Of a stretch of 64,000 nucleotides of DNA, positions 17,159-25,154 are shown one piece after another. Position 1 is the stretch's first letter, and each line of letters starts with the position of its first letter. Both the position numbers and the translations under genes were made by a program. Below the pieces are notes generated by a model. That model had not been told where the DNA came from and made no database searches. It saw nothing but the letters and a program-made list of their open reading frames with translations. This DNA comes from Yersinia aleksiciae (GTDB taxonomy: Bacteria > Pseudomonadota > Gammaproteobacteria > Enterobacterales > Enterobacteriaceae): NCBI RefSeq assembly GCF_001047675.1, contig NZ_CP011975.1, forward strand, positions 3,822,073-3,886,072. The letters are read 5' to 3'.

Positions 17159-17776
17159 TTAGCCACGGGCGATAAAGTCAAACACTTGGCCGAGCACATT
17201 ATCACTGTCTTTTTTAGTGATGCCGAGCAATTGACGGGCGGGGTAATCCGCTTTCACATAGGGGTTCACCTGATCGGTGCCGCCGTACTGGTGTATTTGG
17301 GCAATTTTGGCGGCGACCCCCACATAACCGACCCCGGCTGAGTCGGGTAATGCCTGAAGGCGCAAAAAGGTCGCATTGCGCAAGCGGCGAAACATCGGCT
17401 GTTTTTTACTGGTGCGTTTAGTGGTGGCCTCCGCCTCGACCGATAAAAACCGGTCAATATCGACACGGTTAAAGGTGCGGATCGCGTTACGGTTATTATC
17501 CCAGCCGGTTATCTGGCGCTTATTGCCCGACCAGTTTTTCAGGTCGCGCACCGAGCCTTGATAGATAAACCGCAGGCGTTTTTGCACGGTTTTAATGCTG
17601 TCTTTGCGTTTGGTGTACGGGGAGCCATCCGCGTTTAATTGCTGACGAATACGTTGTTGCTGACCACGGCGCAGGGTGATGGAAATGTCCCGGCTTAATT
17701 TATGCCGCGCGCCTGATTTCCCGCGATTAACCAGACGTTGTAAATACTGTTCCAGTTCCTGAAATTCGTTATCCAT
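17159..17776 (-). CDS. S: Tail completion protein gpS
   Basis: Phage virion morphogenesis protein acting in tail completion with gpR. The 205-residue product shows the family pattern: N-terminal LEQYLQRLVNRGKSGARHKL, RQQRIRQQLNADGSPYTKRK, and a C-terminal HQYGGTDQVNPYVKADYPARQLLGI. It is longer than P2 S (about 150) because of an insertion in the middle (about 90-130). Same strand as R. Confidence 0.93.
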   Translation of the reverse strand: MDNEFQELEQYLQRLVNRGKSGARHKLSRDISITLRRGQQQRIRQQLNADGSPYTKRKDSIKTVQKRLRFIYQGSVRDLKNWSGNKRQITGWDNNRNAIRTFNRVDIDRFLSVEAEATTKRTSKKQPMFRRLRNATFLRLQALPDSAGVGYVGVAAKIAQIHQYGGTDQVNPYVKADYPARQLLGITKKDSDNVLGQVFDFIARG

Positions 17777-17828
17777 AGCGCCTCTTTTCGTCTGTGGCCA
17801 ACACAGTCATTTTTGTCTGTACTCGATA

Positions 17829-18290
17829 TCATCCCGCCCAAGGTGTGTTGGCGGCGGCCCGCTCCCAATCAGCCAACATATCGCCGCGCGGGTCGGCGGG
17901 TTCGTCAAGGTGAGTTAATTCCAATCGGTCATTCACGTCCGCCACCCTGACCGCCTCAGTCAGTTCAAGGTGCAGCATGATATCGGCGGTGGCGTTATTG
18001 AGAATATCCGCCTCAAAGGTAAAGCCGGTTTTGCGTCGGTCGGGATTAAAAATCAAATCTGGCTGATGGCGGTGTATCCACAGCATGGCGGGCAACGTCA
18101 CCGTATCCATGGCGTAGGGGTAATCCATCACGATAACGTGCAGGGTGTAGCGGTATTCGAATGAGAGCGACTTTTGTCCAGTGGCGACCACGACGCCCTT
18201 ATCCAGCCAGATAGCCAGTTTATCGGGGTTATCCCGCAGATAAGGCACCGCCTGACTCAGTGCGGCGCGTAGCAGGTTAGGTTTTAGCAT
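17829..18290 (-). CDS. R: Tail completion protein gpR
   Basis: Tail completion protein. The start at 18290 (MLKPNLLRAALSQAVPYLRDNP) has GGA upstream and gives 153 residues, close to P2 R (155). The longer open frame would add residues unlike the family. LSFEYRYTLHVIVMDYPYAMDTVTLPAMLW is the conserved core. It overlaps the Rz1-like gene by 14 bases. Confidence 0.93.
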   Translation of the reverse strand: MLKPNLLRAALSQAVPYLRDNPDKLAIWLDKGVVVATGQKSLSFEYRYTLHVIVMDYPYAMDTVTLPAMLWIHRHQPDLIFNPDRRKTGFTFEADILNNATADIMLHLELTEAVRVADVNDRLELTHLDEPADPRGDMLADWERAAANTPWAG

Positions 18291-18546
18291 CGGACATTCC
18301 TTGCTGGCAGGCCAGCACGGTATCAACCTGCGCCGCGCAGGCGTGTAAAGCCGCTTCCAACTGGTCGATATCGTCGTTTAAATCGCCGTTAGTTTGTGGG
18401 TTGGCCGCCGGAAACAGGCACGCTGCGACCTTCGGACAGCCATTGACGGTAATCTGCGGCCCCAGTGAGGGCGGGGCGCTGACGCAGCCGGATAATATCA
18501 TCAGGCAGGAGAGTATCAGCCCAACGGCGTAACGTTTCATTTTCAC
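18277..18546 (-). CDS. lysC: Rz1-like outer-membrane spanin lipoprotein
   Basis: The 89-residue product starts inside the Rz-like gene in a different frame and runs past its end, the standard overlapping Rz/Rz1 design. It has a lipoprotein signal with lipobox LSGC (cysteine near residue 21), then a short Pro-containing segment. With the inner-membrane spanin it would fuse the two membranes at the last step of lysis. Either Met1 or Met3 may be the start. Function is inferred from architecture. Confidence 0.85.
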   Translation of the reverse strand: MKMKRYAVGLILSCLMILSGCVSAPPSLGPQITVNGCPKVAACLFPAANPQTNGDLNDDIDQLEAALHACAAQVDTVLACQQGMSDAKT

Positions 18547-18814
18547 GATATAACCTCTTTAACTGGCTGTTACGCTGGGCCAACAGCTGATCGGCACTGG
18601 CAACCTGTTGGCGCAATTGTGCCTGCGCCTGATTATTGGCATTGGCGGTCAGTGCCAGCGCGATAAGTTGCCCGCTTTTAATCACCGCATCGGCTGCTTG
18701 CTGGTCAATCACCGCCTGTCTAGCCTCAGACAAACGATAAGTTTGCACGCCACTGGTAAGGAGCAGCGCGGCAGCAATCGCCCATGCGATCGGGGCCGTG
18801 TTGAAGAGTGGCAT
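18389..18814 (-). CDS. lysB: Rz-like inner-membrane spanin
   Basis: A 141-residue type II membrane protein: an N-terminal helix (about residues 7-24, PIAWAIAAALLLTSGVQ) followed by a long coiled-coil helix rich in Gln, Ala and Glu (about 28-95), as in P2 LysB. It starts five bases downstream of the endolysin stop, and the Rz1-like gene is embedded at its end. It acts in the periplasm as a spanin partner. Confidence 0.85.
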   Translation of the reverse strand: MPLFNTAPIAWAIAAALLLTSGVQTYRLSEARQAVIDQQAADAVIKSGQLIALALTANANNQAQAQLRQQVASADQLLAQRNSQLKRLYRENETLRRWADTLLPDDIIRLRQRPALTGAADYRQWLSEGRSVPVSGGQPTN

Positions 18815-18818
18815 GGTG

Positions 18819-19214
18819 TCAGCCCGGATAGTGACGGGCGGGCAATTGAAAATGCGGGCCGTCTTTAAAGGCGGTCCAGTTACCGCCCCATTCCACGGCG
18901 ATCCCCAGCTCGGCAGCGGCCTGTTTCATCGCATCGGCCATCGGGTAAAAATATTTCCATTCCCAGCTAACTTTACCGTCCGGCAGCGGCACGATATCAA
19001 CCGCATGGCCGGTCAAATGGCGGCTATTCAGCGTTTGGCTGGCACCGATTTTAACCAGTTCACGCTGGCGTTCTGGCGTGCGAACACCTTCGATCACTTT
19101 AAAATCCATCGGGGTTAATGCCAGTGCGCGGCGTACCACCTTGACCAAATCAGGATGCACGCCGATCAAGTTGCTTTCGCTGGCTTTGCCGAAAATAAAC
19201 TTATTGTTTGGCAT
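18819..19214 (-). CDS. M15-family endolysin (L-Ala-D-Glu peptidase type)
   Basis: Cuts peptidoglycan cross-bridges at lysis. The 131-residue product carries the M15 zinc signature S-x-H-x-x-G-x-A-x-D as SRHLTGHAVD (H66, D73), the catalytic glutamate in VEWGG (E108) and the last zinc ligand in GPHFQL (H121). P2 uses a different endolysin (gpK, a glycosidase type), so this lysis gene was probably exchanged. There is no signal peptide, so it depends on the holin. It overlaps the holin gene by 14 bases. Confidence 0.92.
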   Translation of the reverse strand: MPNNKFIFGKASESNLIGVHPDLVKVVRRALALTPMDFKVIEGVRTPERQRELVKIGASQTLNSRHLTGHAVDIVPLPDGKVSWEWKYFYPMADAMKQAAAELGIAVEWGGNWTAFKDGPHFQLPARHYPG

Positions 19215-19587
19215 CAGGGGTTCCCACCTTTTTATTCACGATTTTAAAGACCAGTTCACGAATGGCTTGCAAGCCAATCAGCCCGATTAAGCAGCTGATA
19301 AAGATTTCTACTTTTCCGGCGGCGACTTCGGTTAATGCGCCGTTTAGCCAAGGAATGGCATCAATCAAGTGAATGAGCATAGGGGAAATCACCGGCCCAA
19401 TATTGACGCCGACCAGCCCACAGACCACCCCCTCGCCGATGCCTTCGCGCAATTTACCGCCTCCCCATACCACGCGGCGAAATGCCACAATAAAGCCGAC
19501 CAGAAAGCCGTTGATTACCGTGGAATGCGTGGAATAAAAATCCACCATCGCGCCTAGCCAGCGCGGATCTTTTTCTGGCATTTTCAT
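19201..19587 (-). CDS. Lambda-S-like holin with dual-start motif
   Basis: Forms the inner-membrane hole that releases the endolysin. The 128-residue product begins MKMPEK, the same six residues as lambda S, where Met1 (antiholin) and Met3 (holin) are alternative starts. Three hydrophobic segments are visible, about 22-40, 52-75 and 90-108, and the tail is charged. It lies directly before the endolysin. The dual-start control is known for lambda S and inferred here. Confidence 0.85.
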   Translation of the reverse strand: MKMPEKDPRWLGAMVDFYSTHSTVINGFLVGFIVAFRRVVWGGGKLREGIGEGVVCGLVGVNIGPVISPMLIHLIDAIPWLNGALTEVAAGKVEIFISCLIGLIGLQAIRELVFKIVNKKVGTPDAKQ

Positions 19588-19623
19588 GTCCGTTACCCCT
19601 TTGGGGTGCCGTGGCTGTGGCGA

Positions 19624-19827
19624 TTAGTCCCACAGCTGAATAATATTTTGTTGTGCTGATTCAGTGACGTTGGGCAGTTCCAGCCAGTGACCGACGGGCA
19701 GCACTGGCCCCAGTTCGGCCAGTCCCGGATTCGCCTGATAAACCGCCTCAGTCACCCCCTCGGTGCGGCCGTAATGACGCCAGCACAAGGCGTCGACGGT
19801 GTCATACTGTTGAGCCTGAACACGCAT
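19624..19827 (-). CDS. X: Tail protein gpX
   Basis: A 67-residue LysM-like protein matching P2 X in length and in the pattern QQYDTVDALCWRHYGRTEGV, LPVGHWLELP. It is thought to act at the tail/baseplate. The ATG directly follows the L stop. Confidence 0.92.
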   Translation of the reverse strand: MRVQAQQYDTVDALCWRHYGRTEGVTEAVYQANPGLAELGPVLPVGHWLELPNVTESAQQNIIQLWD

Positions 19828-20310
19828 TTACACCAACTCGGCAATGCCGCGTTCGCGGCCTTGCACATCACTGATGGCCCAGCGGGCATCCCGCCACAGG
19901 CCGGTGATTTGCGGATCAAGTGCGTCGGCCCGCTTATTGCCGTCGCCAGTGGTGTCCATATCGCGATAACGTTCGGTTAGATTTGCCTTGGCATGGCAGT
20001 AGACCGCCCGCCGATAGCGCTGTACCCGGATGGATTCGCCCGCGACTTGTTCCGACTCCACCGCGTCCAGCGTCATCACGCCAGCGGCTTCCTGTCCGCT
20101 ACGCCATGCCCGTAATTGACCGTTGGTGTTACTGATGGCTTCGATCACCGCCTCTTTCAGGCGTTCAGCGGTAACATTGCCGTCCAGACGCATCACCTTG
20201 CGTAAATCACCTAGCGAGATTTCCGGCCAAAACGGCGCGCTGGCGATCGTCACGTTCGGCCCTTCTGGTGGGCTTGCCGGGTGTACCGGTTCAGTGGCTA
20301 ACAGGCTCAT
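19828..20310 (-). CDS. L: Head completion/stabilisation protein gpL
   Basis: Joins the filled head so that tails can attach. The 160-residue product has the P2 L features: an N-terminal disordered segment, FWPEISLGDLRKVMRLDGNV, LTERYRDMDTTGDGNKRAD and the RDARWAISDVQGR end. It lies between M and X in the normal P2 order. Confidence 0.94.
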   Translation of the reverse strand: MSLLATEPVHPASPPEGPNVTIASAPFWPEISLGDLRKVMRLDGNVTAERLKEAVIEAISNTNGQLRAWRSGQEAAGVMTLDAVESEQVAGESIRVQRYRRAVYCHAKANLTERYRDMDTTGDGNKRADALDPQITGLWRDARWAISDVQGRERGIAELV

Positions 20311-20397
20311 ATCATCACCGTTAATAAAATGGGCGGTGGACGCGGTTATCAGGGATAAACCTCATTTCCGCGTGCCGCCCGACGTGCGGGGCACGAT

Positions 20398-21297
20398 TCA
20401 GGGGGTACGTTTGGCGCGTACCGTGTTTGTTTTTGCTTTGGCCGCCGATTTTTTGGCAGCGGCAGCAGATTGGGTTTTTCTGGCCGGTTTCGCCGGTGCT
20501 TCTGCGGCAACAACAGGGATATCGGGCGCGGTAGCGGTCACGTCAGCGCTTGCGGTCGTGATAACGTCGGTAGCGGTGGTTTGCTCGGTATCGCCTACAC
20601 CAGCACTGGCCGCGCTCGCAGCAATCAGTGCGGCTTTTTTCAGGTTCCGTTCCAGCACTTCAATATCTTTTTTCACGCCCGCATCTTTATGTGCAGCTAA
20701 AGCCCGCTGCAACCAGATCAGAGCGGATGCCTGATCGGCCAAATGGGTGCTTTCACGTTGGGTATAACCAATCGCTTTAAGCAGCTTGGCGCGGGCTTCA
20801 TCCGGCATATCTTTATCCGCCGTCAGCTCTTGCAGCCGCAGCAAGAGATCAATCTCAATCGCCGGATTATCGGTTGCCGCCCCTTTGTAGCGCAGCAATG
20901 CAGCTTCTGACACCTGATCGACAATGAAGCAGGCGGCCGTGCGCTGGTATTTGTCCGCCATTGGCAGGTTATGGCTGATCACATATTCGGCCAGGCGCAG
21001 CGCGTCGCGGTATAAACCGGCATCCACCGACCACACCATGCAGGTAGTGACCACCTCGTCACTTTGGCCGGTGTTGGCCGTCAGGACGCCGTCGATCCAG
21101 CCGTCGTAAGCGGGCAGCATTTCGCGCTTCATGCTGGCGCGGGTGATATGTGACTGGAATTGCGACAGGCGGCGCTGATCAATGCGCAACCGGTAAAGCT
21201 GTTGTTCATAGGCGGAGCCTTGCACCACATCGTCCTTGGTGCCGCGCCGTTCTGCCATCACTTTATCGTAATGGCGCTGTGCTGGAGTTAACATCAT
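20398..21297 (-). CDS. M: Terminase small/endonuclease subunit gpM with long C-terminal tail
   Basis: Cuts cos during packaging together with gpP. The first 235 or so residues follow P2 M (MLTPAQRHYDKVMAERR, YDGWIDGVL, VVTTCMVWSVDAGLY...AL.LAEYVI). Beyond about residue 235 an Ala/Thr/Lys/Pro-rich low-complexity tail of some 65 residues is added, ending in AAAKKSAAKAKTNTVRAKRTP. P2 M has 247 residues against 299 here. The tail resembles lysine-rich DNA-binding tails; a DNA-holding role would be a guess. Confidence 0.93.
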   Translation of the reverse strand: MMLTPAQRHYDKVMAERRGTKDDVVQGSAYEQQLYRLRIDQRRLSQFQSHITRASMKREMLPAYDGWIDGVLTANTGQSDEVVTTCMVWSVDAGLYRDALRLAEYVISHNLPMADKYQRTAACFIVDQVSEAALLRYKGAATDNPAIEIDLLLRLQELTADKDMPDEARAKLLKAIGYTQRESTHLADQASALIWLQRALAAHKDAGVKKDIEVLERNLKKAALIAASAASAGVGDTEQTTATDVITTASADVTATAPDIPVVAAEAPAKPARKTQSAAAAKKSAAKAKTNTVRAKRTP

Positions 21298-21348
21298 GCC
21301 CCCTAGGCGTAATGGGGCGGCAGAGCCGCCCGCGTGTACCGGCGACCG

Positions 21349-22389
21349 TTAAACCGGCTCACCGGCTTTGATACCTTCAATCAGGCAACCGAAACCGTAA
21401 TCCTCCACGCAATAAGCCTCGTTATCGGACTCATAGGTAGTGACGCGGTTAAACTCCGGTTCCTCTTTGATGGTGCGGCGGTGTGTTCCTTCCTGCACGT
21501 AAATAGCCAGATTGTCGAATGTGGTGATAAACATGGCATCAGCGGGGAAGAACGGCACGCGGTAGGTCTGCATCCCGCCGATTTGCTTCTGGGATACCAA
21601 CATCTGACCGGCCAGTGCTTCCGTATTAGGATTGCTGCCGCTGACGGTGTTCAGCACAGGGAAATACTTGTCTGCTAGCAGTTTGCGGCCACAGATAACA
21701 ATCAGGCCGGTGTCGTCCTGATACCATGGATCAATCAGGCTGTTGACGGCGTCAAAGGCCAGTGCATCAAGGTTCCCATATTGCCCCTTGGTGATAAGTT
21801 TGTTGTCCTCATCACGGGTGGATACCATCACATCAGCCATCACACGCTGTGGGGCAAACAGACGATACTTTTCTAAAAAGCCGAAATTCACGTCCTGCAA
21901 TAAAGGGTTAGCGACAATATCTGACTTGGCAGCTACTGACTTCCCGTTAAAGCCAATCATGATGCGATCCAGTGCGCGGCGCGTAATGATCTGGTTGGTG
22001 ACGCGGGTTTTAAAATCACGTTTACCGGCCCACGCATCCAGACGGGCATAGCTGATATAGGTGTCAGAGTTGGTTTGTTCGCAACGGTATGTACCGTTAT
22101 CCTCAATGGTTTCCGGTGAGTTCGGCTCACGGCGTACCGTGGTGGAGGTGTTGCGGCTGGCAATCGGGCCACTGACACCAATACCAATGCGCTGGCCTTC
22201 CTGCTCTGGCACGAGGTTAATGTTGATACGTTTTAAAAAATCACTAGATTGCTGAATTTTATCTTCCAGCGTTTGAGCAACAGACGGGGCTACCGTAAAT
22301 TGTTTGGCAACGCGATCCAGCGATAAGCCGTTGAGCTTGGCCTGTGCGGACAGGTATTCGTCCCATTTATCACGTGTTTCATTTCTCAT
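21349..22389 (-). CDS. N: Major capsid protein gpN
   Basis: Main head shell protein with an HK97-type fold. The start at 22389 (MRNETRDKWDEYLSAQA) has AGGA nine bases upstream and fits P2 N; the Met three codons earlier sits directly on the AGGA. The 346-residue protein carries KQFTVAPSV, GFNGKSVA, LADKYFPVLN and the C-terminal YCVEDYGFGCLIEGI. The P2 protein is processed at its N-terminus by gpO. Confidence 0.96.
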   Translation of the reverse strand: MRNETRDKWDEYLSAQAKLNGLSLDRVAKQFTVAPSVAQTLEDKIQQSSDFLKRININLVPEQEGQRIGIGVSGPIASRNTSTTVRREPNSPETIEDNGTYRCEQTNSDTYISYARLDAWAGKRDFKTRVTNQIITRRALDRIMIGFNGKSVAAKSDIVANPLLQDVNFGFLEKYRLFAPQRVMADVMVSTRDEDNKLITKGQYGNLDALAFDAVNSLIDPWYQDDTGLIVICGRKLLADKYFPVLNTVSGSNPNTEALAGQMLVSQKQIGGMQTYRVPFFPADAMFITTFDNLAIYVQEGTHRRTIKEEPEFNRVTTYESDNEAYCVEDYGFGCLIEGIKAGEPV

Positions 22390-22421
22390 GTTCTTCATTC
22401 CTGTGGATTCAATAGGGCGAC

Positions 22422-23276
22422 TTAGCAGTCGATAACGTCGTCGGCGCTGCCTTCCGGGCCACCTTTGGCCGGTGGCCGTTGGTTGAACTGGCTATCTTCG
22501 GATTGCAACTTGGTTGTCACGGTGGTGAGCGAAATCGACAGCTGGGCTACCTGACTTTTCAGGTCGGTTATTTCTCGCTGATTGGCGGCAAACTGTTGTT
22601 GAGTTTCCAGTAGTGTTTTTTGGCTCTCGGCAACCAGCTGCACCGCTTGGCGAATGTCATCCAAATTGCCGTCGGTTTTCTTTTCAGCACCAAACAGCAA
22701 TTCTTTGATTTTGGCGGTGAATTTCTTGCTGGTGTCGTCCGCTGCCTGCACCTCTTCAAACTCAATAAAGGTCTCTTCCAGCGCGGTAAATAGGCAATCA
22801 GGGGAATGTTTGCGACCGGCCAGCGGATTAGGTTTGGATTCAGATACTTGTTGAGCGCAGAACTGAAGCAGTTCCGTGCCTAAGCTGCCGGGGTCGTCAG
22901 TCAGCGCCAGCCCTTTCAGATAAGCGCGGCCACTGGTAGCGAAGTTCGGATCAAACTGGATAGAGCTGTAAACCTTCTGGCGGCTCTTGTTCAGCGTCAG
23001 TAATTCGTCGGTCGGGTCAATCTGGGCAAGCAGCGCCATTTTGCCCTTGAGTGCGCCTTCGGTGATCTCTTCTGTTTTCACGGCGGTGATATCGCCATAG
23101 CAGCGAAACACGCTATCAGGGTAGGGGCTTTTGTAATGCTCCAGATCCACGCGGGCACCGTAGACCTTTGGGTCGTAAGTGAGTGCAATGTCGAGTAGAT
23201 CCTGACGGTTAATCACGCGGCCGTCAGTGGTTGCCCCTTCAACGGCAACGCGGAAAAACTTGGATAATTTAGGCAT
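22422..23276 (-). CDS. O: Capsid scaffold and maturation protease gpO
   Basis: An N-terminal serine protease joined to a C-terminal scaffold. The 284-residue protein has candidate catalytic residues D18, H47 (DLEHYKS) and S104/S105 (KVYSSIQFDP), matching the Asp-His-Ser triad of P2 O. A coiled-coil scaffold follows (about 200-255). Length equals P2 O. It is first in the minus-strand O-N-M-L-X operon, with an Ogr site upstream. Confidence 0.95.
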   Translation of the reverse strand: MPKLSKFFRVAVEGATTDGRVINRQDLLDIALTYDPKVYGARVDLEHYKSPYPDSVFRCYGDITAVKTEEITEGALKGKMALLAQIDPTDELLTLNKSRQKVYSSIQFDPNFATSGRAYLKGLALTDDPGSLGTELLQFCAQQVSESKPNPLAGRKHSPDCLFTALEETFIEFEEVQAADDTSKKFTAKIKELLFGAEKKTDGNLDDIRQAVQLVAESQKTLLETQQQFAANQREITDLKSQVAQLSISLTTVTTKLQSEDSQFNQRPPAKGGPEGSADDVIDC

Positions 23277-23368
23277 ATAACAATGCTCCGGGTATCAGCA
23301 ATCGGTGTGCAATAAGCAGCGGAGACCATCATCACCCCAGCGGCTAAACCCGCGCAAAGCCTTGTTAT

Positions 23369-23386
23369 TGTAAGAGACCTGCTACA
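23369..23386. promoter_or_regulatory. Ogr-binding site between O and P
   Basis: TGT-AAGAGACCTGCT-ACA fits TGT-N12-ACA. Its centre is about 101 bases from the O start, compatible with a promoter for O. For P it would put transcription start at the P ATG, so P may use another promoter or a leaderless transcript. Confidence 0.6.
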
Positions 23387-23433
23387 ACTTTATCGCCTCG
23401 CCGACAGTCACGCGGGCGCGATAGCCTAGCCTC

Positions 23434-25152
23434 ATGAACAAATTAGCCCCCGATTCTGCACGCGATGCCCGTAGTCTTTACTGGCAGGGATACCAGATAT
23501 CCCATATCGCCAAACTGACCGGTTTCAACGTGCATACGCTGTACTCCCGGCGCAAGCGTGAGAACTGGGACAAAACCGCGCCCCTTGACCGGGTGCGCTT
23601 TACCACTGAGGCCCGTTATAACCAACTGATTGATAAAACCGAGAAAAGCGGGCGGGATTTTAAAGAGATTGATTTGCTGGCGCGCCAACTGGTGCGCTTT
23701 GACCGCCAGCTGAATAATGAGGGTGGCGAGGGTCGTAAGAAACTGCCGAAAAATCATTTCAGTGATGAACAGATCGCGCAGTTGAGAGCGCGGTTTTACG
23801 ATGGGCTTTATGAGCACCAAAAGCGTTGGTATAAAGCCAAAAGTCTGGCGATCACTATCCGCAATATCCTCAAGTCGCGCCAGATTGGGGCAACTTGGTA
23901 TTTTTCCCGCGAAGCGCTGATCGATGCATTGGAAACCGGCCGTAATCAGATATTCCTGTCCGCCTCTCGCGCTCAGGCGCATCAGTTTAAGCGCTTTATT
24001 ATCAAGTTTGCCGCCGAGGTGGGCGTCGAGTTGAAAGGCGATCCGATTATGCTGTCCAACGGTGCCGAGCTGCATTTCCTTGGCACCTCGGCGGCGTCGG
24101 CGCAATCGTATACCGGCAACCTGTATTTCGATGAATATTTTTGGACGAGTAATTTTATCAATCTGCGCAGCGTGGCCGCTGGGATGGCAACACAGAGCGG
24201 GCTGATAGAAACCTATTTCTCTACCATCTCCAGTGAGGAACACGAAGCCTATCGTTTCTGGTCGGGCGAGCTGTTCAACGACGGCCGCAAAAAGGCTGAC
24301 CGCGTCAACATTGATATCACCCACAAGAACCTGAAAAACGGCAAGATTTGCGCGGATATGCAGTGGAAGCAGATCGTGACAGTGAAAGACGCTGCGGGGT
24401 TGGGTTTTGACCGTATCGATATTGACGACCTAATCGCCAAGAAATCCCCGGATGAATTCAACAACCTGTACATGTGCCAGCCCATCACCAATGGCGAGCG
24501 GCCATTCTCTTACAGTGAGTTGATTAACTGCGGCGTGGATGGCTGGAATGCGGGCGTGTGGGACGACTGGCGGCCCTATTCGCCACGACCGCTGGGCAAT
24601 ACGCCGGTGTGGATTGGCTACGACCCCAACGGGGAAGGTGAAGGGGGCGACAGTGCCGGACTGGTGGCAATTGCGCCGCCACAGGTGGAAGGGGGTAAGT
24701 TCCGCGTGCTGGAAGCTATTCAGTTGCGCGGGATGCCGTTTGAACTTCAGGCGGAGGAGATCAGGAAAATGACCCAGCGCTATAACGTGCAGTTTATCGG
24801 TATTGACGGCACCGGCATTGGCGGCGCGGTGCATTCGCTGGTACTGAAATTCTTCCCGACCGCCGTGAAATTTGTCTACAGCATCAGCGTGAAGTCTGCT
24901 TTGGTCCTCAAGGCGCAGATGGTGATGCGTCGAGGCCGTTTTGAGTATGACGCTGGGCTAAGTGTTATCGCTCAATCCTTTATGACTATCCGTAAATCAG
25001 TGACACCGGGCGGAATGACGACCTATGTGTCTGACCGTTCCAAAGGGGCCAGCCACGGCGACGTGGCGTGGGCCATCATGCACGCATTGCAAAATGAACC
25101 GATTGGCGCAGAAACCGGCAGCACCGGCGGCGGCTTTGTACAGGAGTTTTAA
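23434..25152 (+). CDS. P: Terminase ATPase subunit gpP
   Basis: ATP-driven motor that packages DNA. The 572-residue protein has an N-terminal HTH (YWQGYQISHIAKLTGFNVHTLYSRR), a Walker A-like SRQIGATW near 150, the Walker B LYFDEYFW near 230, and a C-terminal nuclease domain with GYDPNGEG, IGIDGTGIG and SHGDVAWAIMHAL. Length is near P2 P (590). It is divergent from O and forms an operon with Q. Confidence 0.96.
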   Translation: MNKLAPDSARDARSLYWQGYQISHIAKLTGFNVHTLYSRRKRENWDKTAPLDRVRFTTEARYNQLIDKTEKSGRDFKEIDLLARQLVRFDRQLNNEGGEGRKKLPKNHFSDEQIAQLRARFYDGLYEHQKRWYKAKSLAITIRNILKSRQIGATWYFSREALIDALETGRNQIFLSASRAQAHQFKRFIIKFAAEVGVELKGDPIMLSNGAELHFLGTSAASAQSYTGNLYFDEYFWTSNFINLRSVAAGMATQSGLIETYFSTISSEEHEAYRFWSGELFNDGRKKADRVNIDITHKNLKNGKICADMQWKQIVTVKDAAGLGFDRIDIDDLIAKKSPDEFNNLYMCQPITNGERPFSYSELINCGVDGWNAGVWDDWRPYSPRPLGNTPVWIGYDPNGEGEGGDSAGLVAIAPPQVEGGKFRVLEAIQLRGMPFELQAEEIRKMTQRYNVQFIGIDGTGIGGAVHSLVLKFFPTAVKFVYSISVKSALVLKAQMVMRRGRFEYDAGLSVIAQSFMTIRKSVTPGGMTTYVSDRSKGASHGDVAWAIMHALQNEPIGAETGSTGGGFVQEF

Positions 25153-25154
25153 CC

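Noticed and set aside
23443-24324. 293-codon minus-strand frame
   Set aside because: It lies fully antisense to terminase gene P, which has clear motifs; the frame arises from the codon bias of P.
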